Assembly (NCBI GenBank): GCA_934162445.1
Contig: CAKPIT010000003.1
Coordinates: forward strand, 1-64,000
Direction of reading: 5' to 3'
Origin: an uncultured Bacilli bacterium
GTDB taxonomy: Bacteria > Bacillota_I > Bacilli_A > RF39 > UBA660
DNA: 64,000 bases
Shown: one piece after another, positions 1-8,674 of the stretch
Numbering within the stretch: the first letter of the stretch is position 1
Layout of the letters: every line of letters starts with the position of its first letter
Translations under genes and position numbers: made by a program
Notes under the pieces: model-generated
Databases searched by the model: none
Told to the model about the DNA's origin: nothing
Seen by the model: only the letters and a program-made list of their open reading frames with translations

Positions 1-912
1 CAAAAAAGAAAAATAAGAGCAGAAAAGAAAAAAGAAGATAGTCCAAAAAGTTTTCCATCAGTCGGAATTAACTGGTATCCCGGTCATATGGCCAAGACCA
101 AAAGGGAAATAAAAGAAAAAATAGACTTAATAGATATTGTTTATGAAGTAATAGATGCAAGAATGCCTCTTTCTTCTAAAATAACGGATATTGATACACT
201 AATTAAAGATAAACCACGCATTTTAATTATGACTAAATATGATTTATGTGATAAAGAAAAAACTAAAGAATTTATCACTTATTATGAATCTTTAAACTAC
301 AAAGTAGTAGCTGTAAGTCTTCCCACCAAAGAAAATGTTGCTAAAATAATAACCATAAGTAATGAAGTAAGCGAAACATTAAACAGTAAACGTAAGGCCA
401 AAGGTCTTAAGCCTCGTAAACTCAGAGCTTTAATAATAGGTGCTCCTAATGTTGGTAAAAGTACTTTAATAAATGCTTTAGTAGGTAAAAAGGTGGCAGG
501 AGTAGGTAACAAACCGGGCTTTACTAAATCCCTTGGCTGGATTAGAGTAGGGAAAAACATCGAACTTTTAGATTCACCGGGAATTCTTTGGCCAAAGTTA
601 GAAAACCAACATCAAGCTCACATTTTAGCCCTTTTTTCCTCTATCAAGGAAGAAATATTAAATAAAGAAGATTTAGCTTTCTTTGCCATAGATATTTTAA
701 AAAAACAATATAAAGATAAGTTAGAATCCCGTTATAATATAGCTATAACTACTGATGACAATATTGAAATAATGACAGAAATAGGTAAAAAAAGAGGCTG
801 CCTTTCTAGAGGTGAAGTCGACTTTGAAAAAACCTCACTTATCATCTTAAATGATATTAAAAATAATGCCTTTAAAGAAATAACACTTGATAGCTTTGAA
901 AGTAATAATTAA
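1..912 (+). CDS. rbgA: Ribosome biogenesis GTPase RbgA (YlqF), 5' end outside window
   Basis: Circularly permuted GTPase that helps late assembly of the 50S ribosomal subunit. Counting from the Met at 88, the motifs come in permuted order: G4 TKYD near residue 50, G1 GAPNVGKST near 118, then G3 DSPG near 161, followed by the C-terminal helical domain. Other RbgA proteins start a few residues before the conserved W(F/Y)PGHM segment. Here INWYPGHM spans the codon at 88, so Met88 is too late to be the start. The frame stays open to base 1 with no ATG, GTG or TTG, and encodes a basic, Lys/Glu-rich stretch. The gene therefore begins left of the window and has an unusual N-terminal extension or fusion. 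It lies upstream of rnc. Identity is secure; the start is unknown. Confidence 0.93.
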   Translation, partial: QKRKIRAEKKKEDSPKSFPSVGINWYPGHMAKTKREIKEKIDLIDIVYEVIDARMPLSSKITDIDTLIKDKPRILIMTKYDLCDKEKTKEFITYYESLNYKVVAVSLPTKENVAKIITISNEVSETLNSKRKAKGLKPRKLRALIIGAPNVGKSTLINALVGKKVAGVGNKPGFTKSLGWIRVGKNIELLDSPGILWPKLENQHQAHILALFSSIKEEILNKEDLAFFAIDILKKQYKDKLESRYNIAITTDDNIEIMTEIGKKRGCLSRGEVDFEKTSLIILNDIKNNAFKEITLDSFESNN

Positions 913-940
913 ACTACTTTCTTTATGACTCAAAATTTAG

Positions 941-946
941 TATAAT
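941..946 (+). promoter_or_regulatory. Probable -10 box of rnc promoter
   Basis: A perfect TATAAT lies 30 bases before the rnc start. The -35 region is weak. Confidence 0.45.
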
Positions 947-970
947 ATAAACGAAAGAAGGGACTAATTT

Positions 971-1636
971 ATGAATGACTTATTTGCCAAACTTAATATT
1001 GAACCTAAAGATTTAAATCTATATAATACCGCTTTTTCACATTCGTCATATGCTAACGAACATAAAGCTAAAAAAGATTATGAACGTTTAGAGTTTTTAG
1101 GCGATGCTGTACTAGATTTAGTAGTAGCTGATTATTTATATCAAAACCATAATGATAGTGAAGGGGAGATGACTAAAGTAAGAGCCAGCTATGTATGTGA
1201 AAACGCTCTTTTTGAATATTCTACTGCCATGGGCTTTCCTAAATATATCAAATTAGGTCACGGTGAAGCTTTAAGTGGCGGAACCCATAAAAAAGCCATT
1301 GTAGCTGATATTTTCGAAGCCTTAATGGGTGCTGTCTATTTAGATTTAGGATATGCTACTGCTAGAAGAGTAATTTTAAAAATTATTGTACCATACATAA
1401 AAAATCCAGATATTACCTTTTTCTCTGATTATAAATCAGCATTGCAAGAAGCTGTTCAAACTAGTAAAAAGAGCCTATATTATGAACTAATTGAAGAGTC
1501 TGGCCCTCCTCATGATAAAACCTTTAAAATGCAAGTAAAAGTAGATGGAATTATCTATGGGATAGGAAGTGGAAATAGTAAGAAAGAAGCTGAGCAGTTA
1601 GCTGCTAAAAATGCATTGGAGAAATTAGCCAAATAA
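971..1636 (+). CDS. rnc: Ribonuclease III
   Basis: Double-strand-specific endoribonuclease for rRNA processing and regulated mRNA decay. Residues 38-48 carry the family signature ERLEFLGDAVL with the metal-binding Glu and Asp. The second acidic cluster is near DIFEALMGA (about residue 113-121). A double-stranded RNA-binding domain fills roughly 150-221 and ends in the KKEAEQLAAKNAL helix. At 221 residues the length is normal. The ATG follows GAAGGGA. The stop codon overlaps the next start (TAATG), so the two are translationally coupled. Confidence 0.96.
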   Translation: MNDLFAKLNIEPKDLNLYNTAFSHSSYANEHKAKKDYERLEFLGDAVLDLVVADYLYQNHNDSEGEMTKVRASYVCENALFEYSTAMGFPKYIKLGHGEALSGGTHKKAIVADIFEALMGAVYLDLGYATARRVILKIIVPYIKNPDITFFSDYKSALQEAVQTSKKSLYYELIEESGPPHDKTFKMQVKVDGIIYGIGSGNSKKEAEQLAAKNALEKLAK

Positions 1637-2106
1637 TGTTAAATAAAAAAGAAGAAATGCTCTATCTAGTTGGCCTTAATCATCTCATGTCATTACAAGA
1701 AGAAGGCTTAACTAAAAGACAAGATTTACTAACTTATACCTTAGATGCTCTTTTTAATAGTCCATGGATCTTTCAAGATGAAGAATTAAACCGTCGTCTG
1801 ACATTACTAGTAGATAGTTCAAATTTAGTTGGCACTTGTATTGATGATTTATCAGTAACTGCCATGAATGAATATCAAGCAAGAAATCCTAAAGTTCTTG
1901 GTAGACTATATAAATCCTTAATCATTATCGACAATATATTTTTATACCAAGAAGAATATATATCATGTCTAGGGGAATATGAAATAGATAAATTATTTGC
2001 CAAAAATTTAGATAGTAACCAACAAGAAGCTAATGAAATAGAAGCGGACCTAAATACCGAATGTCATAAATTAGTGAAAATAAAATTGCCAAAAAGCAAA
2101 AAATAA
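1636..2106 (+). CDS. Uncharacterised 156-residue protein coupled to rnc
   Basis: I do not recognise this protein. It is predicted to be soluble and mostly helical, rich in Leu and Glu in the first 100 residues, with a charged C-terminus ending in a Lys-rich tail. It has no signal peptide, membrane segment or obvious catalytic motif. Its start overlaps the rnc stop by one base, so it is made together with RNase III. The RNase J-like gene follows 36 bases later, with its own promoter overlapping the end of this gene. The setting suggests a link to RNA metabolism, but that is only context. Confidence 0.7.
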   Translation: MLNKKEEMLYLVGLNHLMSLQEEGLTKRQDLLTYTLDALFNSPWIFQDEELNRRLTLLVDSSNLVGTCIDDLSVTAMNEYQARNPKVLGRLYKSLIIIDNIFLYQEEYISCLGEYEIDKLFAKNLDSNQQEANEIEADLNTECHKLVKIKLPKSKK

Positions 2107-2114
2107 AGTATAAT
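2086..2114 (+). promoter_or_regulatory. Promoter for the RNase J-like gene
   Basis: TTGCCA at 2086-2091 and TATAAT at 2109-2114 are separated by 17 bases. The promoter overlaps the 3' end of the preceding gene. Confidence 0.6.
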
Positions 2115-2142
2115 TAGAAAAGTTTTAAAGAAAGGAGACTTT

Positions 2143-3795
2143 ATGAGTAAAATTAAAGTATTTAGTTTAGGAGGACTAAACGAAAATGGTAAGAACATGT
2201 ATGTTGTTGAAGTTGATAAAAACATCTACATTTTTGATGCCGGTTTAAAATATGATAATGAAAAGAACTTAGGAATTGATTATATTATTCCCAATTTTGA
2301 TTACTTAATTAAAAATCGTAAAAGAATAAAAGGACTATTTTTAACTCATGGTCATGCTTCAAATATTGGAGCCGTTCCTGATATTCTAAGAACAATTAAA
2401 GAAATAAAAGTATATGGTGCTAAATTAACCCTTGAAATATTAAGAAACAGTCTGTCAGCTGATATGATTAAAACTAGCAATTTAATTGAAATTAAACCTC
2501 ATCAACGGCTTGATTTAGGAAAAGAAAGTATCTTTCCAATTGCTATGACTCATTCTATTCCTGATAGTTTGTGTTATGTTTTATACACTAAAGATGGAGC
2601 TATTGTCTATACGGGGGACTTCACCTTTGATCATACCATGAATGGCTTATATAAAACAGATATTGGTAAATTAGCATATGTTGGTAAACAAGGAGTATTA
2701 CTACTTTTAGCAGAATCAACTTATGCTGAAAAAGAAGGGTATACTAGTCCTAATAACCGTGTCACTGATTTTATTAGAGGTGTTTTAGCTAAAAATGATG
2801 GCCGTATTATTGCTACCATTTTCCCAGCTCACTTTTATCGTATTCAAGAAATTTTTGATGAAGTTAGTAAAACCAAAAGAAAAATTGTCATCATGGGTCA
2901 TGAATTACAACAAACAATTAATTATGCTTTGAAAAACAATTATTTAACTATTGCTAAACATGTAATTGGTGATTTAACTAATCTTGAAGATAAAAATAGT
3001 GTTATCTTAGTTTCAGATGAAAAGGAAAAACCATTTGTTAATCTTGAAAGAATTATAAAAGGTTATGATAAATTTATCAAATTAAAGAAAACAGATACCA
3101 TTTTTATTACTGAACCATCATATGAAGGGATTGAAAGACGTCTTGCTAGTGTTATGGATGAAGTAGCTATGCTTGGGGTTAATGCTGTAAGCTTATCAAG
3201 TAAAAAGCATCTTCTTCACCACGCCTCTCGTGAAGACTTAGCCCTTTTAATCAACATCATGCAACCAAAATATTATTTTCCAGTTAAAGGTGAATACCGC
3301 TATCAATATGCTAATGCTGAATTAGCAGAAACTCTAGGAATTCCTAAAGAAAACATCATTTTAAAACAAAATGGCGATGTAGCAACCTTTAATAAAGGTG
3401 TTTTAACCGATGAAAAAGAACATATAAATACTGATGAAATTCTAATTGATGGTAAAAGTACTGCTGATATTGGTAACCTTGTCTTAAAAGACCGGGAAAT
3501 GCTTGGTGAAAATGGTATTGTCATTATTAGTTGTACTCTAGATCATGAAACCAAGAAAATTATTGGTGGACCTGAAGTATTAACTAGAGGATTCGTCTAT
3601 GTTAAAGAAAACTTAGACTTAATTGAAGAAATCAAAAGCATCAGTTTAAATATCATTAGTGAAAACATTGAAGAAGGTACTAAACGTGTTGACTATTCTA
3701 AAATTAAAAATGATATTAGAGAAGTTTTAGGTAAATACTTTTATAAAACAATGGAAACTAAACCAATGATTATAACTGTAGTTCAAGAAGTTTAA
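2143..3795 (+). CDS. rnjB: RNase J family protein, RNase J2-like with degenerate active site
   Basis: Metallo-beta-lactamase/beta-CASP protein of the RNase J family; the 550-residue length is typical. Family landmarks are present: FDAGLKYD, YTGDFTFD, the beta-CASP domain, HHASREDLALL and the C-terminal domain. The metal-binding motif HxHxDH, however, reads HGHASN at residues 69-74, so the Asp and last His are gone. The usual PVHGEYR motif reads PVKGEYR, with Lys at 382 in place of His. This matches the non-catalytic partner type seen in RNase J2 of Firmicutes, which works in a complex with an active RNase J1. No active J1 lies in the window. A strong ribosome binding site (AAAGGAG) precedes the ATG. 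Confidence 0.85.
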   Translation: MSKIKVFSLGGLNENGKNMYVVEVDKNIYIFDAGLKYDNEKNLGIDYIIPNFDYLIKNRKRIKGLFLTHGHASNIGAVPDILRTIKEIKVYGAKLTLEILRNSLSADMIKTSNLIEIKPHQRLDLGKESIFPIAMTHSIPDSLCYVLYTKDGAIVYTGDFTFDHTMNGLYKTDIGKLAYVGKQGVLLLLAESTYAEKEGYTSPNNRVTDFIRGVLAKNDGRIIATIFPAHFYRIQEIFDEVSKTKRKIVIMGHELQQTINYALKNNYLTIAKHVIGDLTNLEDKNSVILVSDEKEKPFVNLERIIKGYDKFIKLKKTDTIFITEPSYEGIERRLASVMDEVAMLGVNAVSLSSKKHLLHHASREDLALLINIMQPKYYFPVKGEYRYQYANAELAETLGIPKENIILKQNGDVATFNKGVLTDEKEHINTDEILIDGKSTADIGNLVLKDREMLGENGIVIISCTLDHETKKIIGGPEVLTRGFVYVKENLDLIEEIKSISLNIISENIEEGTKRVDYSKIKNDIREVLGKYFYKTMETKPMIITVVQEV

Positions 3796-3806
3796 TTATC
3801 ATATTT

Positions 3807-3832
3807 AAAGAACAGAATTTTGTTCTTTTTTT
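3807..3832 (+). terminator. Rho-independent terminator after the RNase J-like gene
   Basis: Inverted repeat AAAGAACA / TGTTCTTT with a 6-base loop, followed by a run of T. Confidence 0.8.
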
Positions 3833-3878
3833 AACTTTTAAATAAAAAATGTTATAATTAATAAAAGGAGAATTCATT

Positions 3879-5117
3879 ATGTGGAATATAAAAGAAATTA
3901 AAGATCAAAAAATATATGTTGTTGAAAAATTAAAAAACTGTATCAACCCTCAAGAACAAGAAAAGCTAGAGCTAACTCTTGCTAATTACCTAACTATGTT
4001 AGATAACAGTGGAACTATAAGATATACCAAGATTCCTAACATTATTGATAACTTTATAAATAATAAATTAAGCTTAAAAAGAAATCAAAAAATCAATAAA
4101 TTATCAGCCCTTCAAACTGCTTATGGTGAACTAAATGATGATTACGTTTCTTTCTTACTAGAGTTGTGTAATAATATTATTCAAACCGATAATGAATATG
4201 GAATCAATTTGAAAAATATTGATGAAAAAGATATAGCCACTGGAACCTCTAATGATAATAAATGTATACCCATGGAATATAATCATCAATATAATCCCAC
4301 GTTAGAAGAATTAAAACAAGCGTCTAAAAGTTTTTATCAGATCCTTGGTGATGAAGAACTAACAGATAAAGCTACTAAGGTTATGAAAGATGATTCATGT
4401 TTTAATATTAGTGATACATTTAGAAATGGTTATGAAAGAGTTGGTGGTATAGCCTTCTTTGACCGTATTTTTGATAAAACTTATATTGATATTAGAAAAA
4501 GTAACGATTTATTTGAATATCAAGCCTTTAATCATGAAGTAATGCATGGAATTGATTATTTAATGAATAAAAATCAATTACCTAGTAAGTATTATGAAGG
4601 ATTTCAAGAAGTTCCTACTTATACTATTGATTATTTCTTCATTGATTATTTAGAAACATTAAATTTTCCTGAAGATGAAGTTCACAAACTGCGAGCAAAA
4701 AAAGATTATTATTTGCAAAATTTAGCTATGAATACTAAATTTAATATTGATGAAGAATTAAGAATGAATTATATTAATGGACCTAATGGCAAAGGTTACA
4801 TTGAAGCTGGAGAAAAATTACATTTTGGTATTCCTGAGATCAAAAATTTTCTAAAAGATCAAAAATATCGTGCTCATATGGGACATTTATTGGAATTAGA
4901 AGCGGGTGTAGTTTCATATGGTCTTTATAAACAAATTAAAGAAAATAAGGAAATGGGCCTAAACTCCTTAAAAGAATTAATGAGAAATCCTCTTCCAAAA
5001 GATCAAATTCCAGATTTTTCTTTTATTAATTTAGATAATGATACACTACTGGACTTAAGTAAGGAAATTGGTACATTTGGTCATGAAAAAACAGTGTCTT
5101 CAGCTTCCATGAAGTAA
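3879..5117 (+). CDS. Putative HExxH zinc metalloprotease, 412 residues
   Basis: Function unknown. The key feature is HEVMH at residues 219-223 followed by Glu244 in a FQEVPTYTIDYFF segment. This fits a gluzincin-type zinc site: two His plus a Glu about 20 residues later. No signal peptide or membrane segment is seen, so it is probably cytoplasmic. A later GHLLELEAGVVSYGL stretch recalls the last active-site helix of M3 oligopeptidases; that resemblance is weak. The gene is monocistronic, with a terminator on each side, TATAAT at 3853-3858 and AAAAGGAG before the ATG. A distant paralogue lies at 36384..37487 in this window. Confidence 0.75.
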   Translation: MWNIKEIKDQKIYVVEKLKNCINPQEQEKLELTLANYLTMLDNSGTIRYTKIPNIIDNFINNKLSLKRNQKINKLSALQTAYGELNDDYVSFLLELCNNIIQTDNEYGINLKNIDEKDIATGTSNDNKCIPMEYNHQYNPTLEELKQASKSFYQILGDEELTDKATKVMKDDSCFNISDTFRNGYERVGGIAFFDRIFDKTYIDIRKSNDLFEYQAFNHEVMHGIDYLMNKNQLPSKYYEGFQEVPTYTIDYFFIDYLETLNFPEDEVHKLRAKKDYYLQNLAMNTKFNIDEELRMNYINGPNGKGYIEAGEKLHFGIPEIKNFLKDQKYRAHMGHLLELEAGVVSYGLYKQIKENKEMGLNSLKELMRNPLPKDQIPDFSFINLDNDTLLDLSKEIGTFGHEKTVSSASMK

Positions 5118-5147
5118 TAAATTGCCAAATTAAGTCGATTTTTGTTA

Positions 5148-5179
5148 AAAAGATGGGAAATAATTATTTCTCATCTTTT
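5148..5179 (+). terminator. Terminator hairpin, possibly bidirectional
   Basis: Long near-perfect dyad (AAAAGATG ... CATCTTTT around a palindromic AT-rich core) with a short T run on the + side. Confidence 0.7.
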
Positions 5180-5230
5180 CATTATTGCACATTTTTGTTA
5201 TACTAAGATAGTAAAGATAGGTGTTTTGTT

Positions 5231-7123
5231 ATGAATAAGAAGAATAAAAATACAAAGAAAAACAAAATTCAACAATATAACTATAAAGAAATTAGTTTAA
5301 CCAAAATGGCTAAGCATCAGTTATATGCAACCTTATTATCAATTTTAGGAGTAACTGTGGCCACATTAGGAAGTGCTTATGCTATCTTCACCTCTGTTTC
5401 CAAATCAAGCGACTATAATGTTGTTAAAGCTGGAACTTTAAATATTGACTTTGGTAGTGATAGTTCTAATGTTATTGACTTAAGTGGAAAATATCCAATG
5501 AGTGATAGTGAAGGGGAAGCTTTAACCCCATATACTTTCACAATAACTAACACAGGAACCCTCCCTGCTGATTATGAAATTCGTCTTCTGGATGATACTG
5601 ATATGATAACTCAAGATGGTTGTAGCAACAATCAATTAAATAAAAACTATATAAAATACAAAGTAAATAACGAAAGTGCCAATGTCCTAGCATCATCTGA
5701 TCGCCTACTTGCTGAAGGCAGTCTTACCCAAGGGGAGTCAACAACCTATAATCTTCATGTTTGGATCAAAGATGGCGTTGGTAACGATGCTTTAAATAAA
5801 CATTATCATGGCAAAATAGTAATTAATGGTGTTAATCAAACTGGTGAATCTTTAGCCCTTAAATTACAAACCGCTTTATCTGGTAGTCTTGATACATCTG
5901 ATAGTGAGCAAACTTTTATTAAAGGAACTGATCCTAATAACTATATTTGGTACAGTGGTAAACTATGGCGAGCTATTTCTATTGATCCTACCGATAATAG
6001 CATCAAAATAATGACTGATGATGCCATCACTGCTATTCCTTATAGTTCAACCATAAGAGTTTTTAAAGATAGTCATATGGAAAAATGGTTAAATGATGAT
6101 ACTGCTGATGGTTTTTTAGGAAATTTACGAGATTATAGCAATTTCATCAAAACAGATAGTACATGGAATGCTACTTTAACAGGAAGTGAATCTAAACCAA
6201 CTAAAACTACGATGGTAACAGATCCTGTTGGTCTTATCAGTGCCTATGAATATAATCAAATAGGAATCACTAGTTACCTAAATAGTTTTAGTAAATGGCT
6301 ATTAACTCCAAAAACCACTTCAAACTTTTGGAGAACTATGGCTGATGGTACTTTATCTAATGACTATAGATACAATGTTCAAGGTGTAAAACCGGTCGTC
6401 AACTTAAAATCAACCATTAAGACCATTGATGGAACCGGAACTAAAACTGATCCTTACCGGTTGAAAGGTGACGATGATACCTCCCTTAGTGGTGTCAAAT
6501 TAAATACCAGATATAGTGGGGAATATATAAGCTTTGGTAAAGGTGAAAACAACTTATACCGCATTGTTAGTCATGAAGTAACTAATAAAACCAAAATTGT
6601 TAGTGCCACCCCTTTAAAGGATAGTGGTAGTTATAAAACAATGGCTTTTGGTAGCAATACTACTTATTCAAGTACTAATACTATTGGTACCTTTCTAAAT
6701 GGTAGTTATCTAACTGATTATTTAAATACTTCTGATGTTAGTATGATTGAAGATAGTACTACATGGTATTTAGGTAACGTTGGTAATGGTGCTAGTTATA
6801 AATTAGGAAAATATGCTACTGATACTTCAACCAACTTAACTAGTAAAAAAACAACTGCTAAAGTCGGACTTTTACGAATGGGTGAATTAATGAGTGGGCA
6901 AACACCATCAGGAAATACTAGTTACTGGACGTTAAGCCCTTATGATTCTTCAACTATGCGTTTTGTTGATAGTACCTGCGGTGGCCCAGCAAGTGGTGCT
7001 ATGTATAAATCTCCAAGTACTACTTATGCTATCAAACCGGCAATGACTTTAAAAGAAAACGTTGTTATTACTGGTGGAACTGGCACTAAAGAAAATCCGT
7101 TTACTATCAAATTAGGAAGCTAA
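5231..7123 (+). CDS. TasA/camelysin-like surface protein with duplicated C-terminal domain
   Basis: Secreted protein of 630 residues. A basic N-terminus and hydrophobic segment (about 28-52, ending GSAYAIFT) resemble the signal peptides cleaved by SipW-type peptidases, as in TasA/CalY. The part up to about residue 200 (VVKAGTLNIDF, FTITNTGTLPADYEIRL) resembles the TasA/camelysin beta-sandwich. Two copies of a second domain follow, roughly 215-415 and 425-630. Each opens with a short (W/Y)R(A/I)(I/V)S strand, has a W-(L/T)-(T/S)-P motif, and ends with GTGTKxxPxxxK. These look like the DUF6273 type found in gut Firmicutes, recalled from memory. No SipW gene is in the window. The gene stands alone, with terminators on both sides. 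A matrix or surface-fibre role is an inference. Confidence 0.7.
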   Translation: MNKKNKNTKKNKIQQYNYKEISLTKMAKHQLYATLLSILGVTVATLGSAYAIFTSVSKSSDYNVVKAGTLNIDFGSDSSNVIDLSGKYPMSDSEGEALTPYTFTITNTGTLPADYEIRLLDDTDMITQDGCSNNQLNKNYIKYKVNNESANVLASSDRLLAEGSLTQGESTTYNLHVWIKDGVGNDALNKHYHGKIVINGVNQTGESLALKLQTALSGSLDTSDSEQTFIKGTDPNNYIWYSGKLWRAISIDPTDNSIKIMTDDAITAIPYSSTIRVFKDSHMEKWLNDDTADGFLGNLRDYSNFIKTDSTWNATLTGSESKPTKTTMVTDPVGLISAYEYNQIGITSYLNSFSKWLLTPKTTSNFWRTMADGTLSNDYRYNVQGVKPVVNLKSTIKTIDGTGTKTDPYRLKGDDDTSLSGVKLNTRYSGEYISFGKGENNLYRIVSHEVTNKTKIVSATPLKDSGSYKTMAFGSNTTYSSTNTIGTFLNGSYLTDYLNTSDVSMIEDSTTWYLGNVGNGASYKLGKYATDTSTNLTSKKTTAKVGLLRMGELMSGQTPSGNTSYWTLSPYDSSTMRFVDSTCGGPASGAMYKSPSTTYAIKPAMTLKENVVITGGTGTKENPFTIKLGS

Positions 7124-7153
7124 CAACAGATTGAAAATTTTGTCAAGCTTAAA

Positions 7154-7180
7154 GAGAATATTAGACTAATATTCTTTTTT
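7154..7180 (+). terminator. Rho-independent terminator
   Basis: AGAATATTA / TAATATTCT with a 3-base loop, followed by six or more T. Confidence 0.85.
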
Positions 7181-7237
7181 ATTTTACACCAGTTTTGTCA
7201 ACTACGAAATTTGTCTAGTAAAAAAAAGCCCTAATTA

Positions 7238-7267
7238 TTTACATTATTAATTAATTTAGTGTAATAT
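7238..7267 (+). promoter_or_regulatory. Promoter of the mraZ division cluster
   Basis: TTTACA at 7238-7243 and TAATAT at 7262-7267 with 18-base spacing. Transcription would begin near 7274, just before the MraZ repeats. Confidence 0.6.
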
Positions 7268-7278
7268 ATAATTAAGCA

Positions 7279-7306
7279 GTGGTAGATTGTGGAGAAAAGT
7301 GGGGGA
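7279..7306 (+). promoter_or_regulatory. MraZ operator: three GTGG direct repeats at 10-bp period
   Basis: GTGG occurs at 7279, 7289 and 7299, exactly one helical turn apart, each followed by a purine-rich base set. MraZ proteins repress their own operon by binding such 10-bp-spaced G-rich repeats. The third copy, AAAGTGG, matches the form described for mollicutes and also contains the mraZ ribosome binding site. Confidence 0.85.
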
Positions 7307-7311
7307 TTAAT

Positions 7312-7743
7312 ATGTTTATGGGAGAATTTCATCATAGCCTTGATGAAAAAGGAAGAATTACTATACCAGTAAAATATCGTGAACTTTTAGGGGAATCCTT
7401 TGTCATTACCCGTGGTATAGAATCTTGTCTATATATTTATCCAGCATCATCTTTCAAAACAATCGTAACAAAACTAAAAACTCTACCATTTACTAAAAAA
7501 GATGCTAGAGACTTTACCCGCTTCTTTATGTCTGGAGCTACTGCCATTACACTTGATAAACAGGGAAGAGTAAATATTCCTTCTCCTCTTTCTACTTATG
7601 CTAACCTAACTAAAAATTGCATCATTGTTGGGGCAATTGATAGATTAGAAATATGGGATGAGAAGTTATTCAACCTGTTTATGGAAAACTCTACTACTAA
7701 AATGTCCGAAATCGCTGAAAATTTATTTATGGAGAATATATAA
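7312..7743 (+). CDS. mraZ: Transcriptional regulator MraZ
   Basis: DNA-binding protein with two SpoVT/AbrB-like halves that controls the division and cell-wall cluster it heads. Both halves show the conserved core: GEFHHSLDEKGRITIP at the start and ITLDKQGRVNIP in the middle. From the ATG at 7312 the protein is 143 residues, the family norm, with GGGGGA 6 bases upstream. A GTG at 7279 gives a longer frame, but it falls inside the operator and adds residues without homology. The stop overlaps the rsmH start (TAATG). Confidence 0.96.
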   Translation: MFMGEFHHSLDEKGRITIPVKYRELLGESFVITRGIESCLYIYPASSFKTIVTKLKTLPFTKKDARDFTRFFMSGATAITLDKQGRVNIPSPLSTYANLTKNCIIVGAIDRLEIWDEKLFNLFMENSTTKMSEIAENLFMENI

Positions 7744-8666
7744 TGCATGAATCAGTATTACTAAATGAGACAATTTCCTTTTTAAATTTAAAAGAAGATA
7801 GCACTATTGTTGATATGACTTTAGGCTATGGCGGACATAGTAGTGAAATTTTAAAAAGAATAAAAAAGGGTAGACTAATCGCCTTCGATCAAGATGAAGA
7901 GGCTATTAGCTATAGTTCAAAGCGACTAAGTGCTATAGCTAATAACTTCCAAATAATTGATAGCAATTTCGTTAACGCTAAAGAACAACTTAATAAATTA
8001 GGTATAACCAAAGTCGATGGTATTTTATATGATCTTGGAGTTTCATCTCCCCAATTAGATGAAGACTATCGTGGTTTCAGCTATAGATATGATGCCAATC
8101 TTGATATGCGCATGGATAAAGATAATCCTCTAACAGCCCAAATCATTGTTAATACCTATAGTTATTCAGACTTAAAAAGAATTTTTAAAGATTATGGTGA
8201 AAGTAAGTTTGCATCAAACATTGCTCGTAATATTGTTACTAAAAGAGAAGAAAAAGAAATAGTAACGACCCTAGAATTAGTAGAAATTATTAAAAATTCG
8301 GTTCCCTACAAAGAACGATTAAAAAAGCATCCGGCTAAACAAATTTTTCAAGCACTAAGAATTGAAGTAAATCATGAATTAGATGTTTTAGAAAAATCCC
8401 TAAATGATGCTCTTGAACTATTAAATGTTAATGGTCGTCTTGCTGTTATTACTTTCCATTCTCTAGAAGATAGAATTGTTAAACACAAATTCAAAAAAGT
8501 AACCGAAATTGATGAAATATCCAAAGGCTTACCTAATATTCCACTGGATAAACTACCAGATTATAAATTAATAACTAAAAAAGGAATCACCGCTAAGGAA
8601 GAAGAACTAGAAAAAAATAATAGAGCCCATTCTGCTACCTTAAGGGTGATAGAAAAAATAAAATAG
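7743..8666 (+). CDS. rsmH: 16S rRNA (cytosine(1402)-N4)-methyltransferase
   Basis: SAM-dependent methyltransferase (MraW) that modifies C1402 in the ribosomal P site. It opens with MHESVLLNETI and shows the SAM-binding VDMTLGYGGHS, the GILYDLGVSSPQLDE block, the ANLDMRMD motif and the FHSLEDRIVKHKF block. The length of 307 is normal. Its start overlaps the mraZ stop by one base, and ftsL follows 8 bases after its stop, as in the classic mraZ-rsmH-ftsL-pbp order. Confidence 0.97.
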   Translation: MHESVLLNETISFLNLKEDSTIVDMTLGYGGHSSEILKRIKKGRLIAFDQDEEAISYSSKRLSAIANNFQIIDSNFVNAKEQLNKLGITKVDGILYDLGVSSPQLDEDYRGFSYRYDANLDMRMDKDNPLTAQIIVNTYSYSDLKRIFKDYGESKFASNIARNIVTKREEKEIVTTLELVEIIKNSVPYKERLKKHPAKQIFQALRIEVNHELDVLEKSLNDALELLNVNGRLAVITFHSLEDRIVKHKFKKVTEIDEISKGLPNIPLDKLPDYKLITKKGITAKEEELEKNNRAHSATLRVIEKIK

Positions 8667-8674
8667 GAGGATAT

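Noticed and set aside
7279..7311. GTG at 7279 as mraZ start
   Set aside because: It lies in the MraZ operator and adds residues absent in the family; ATG 7312 has a better ribosome binding site and gives the usual 143 residues.
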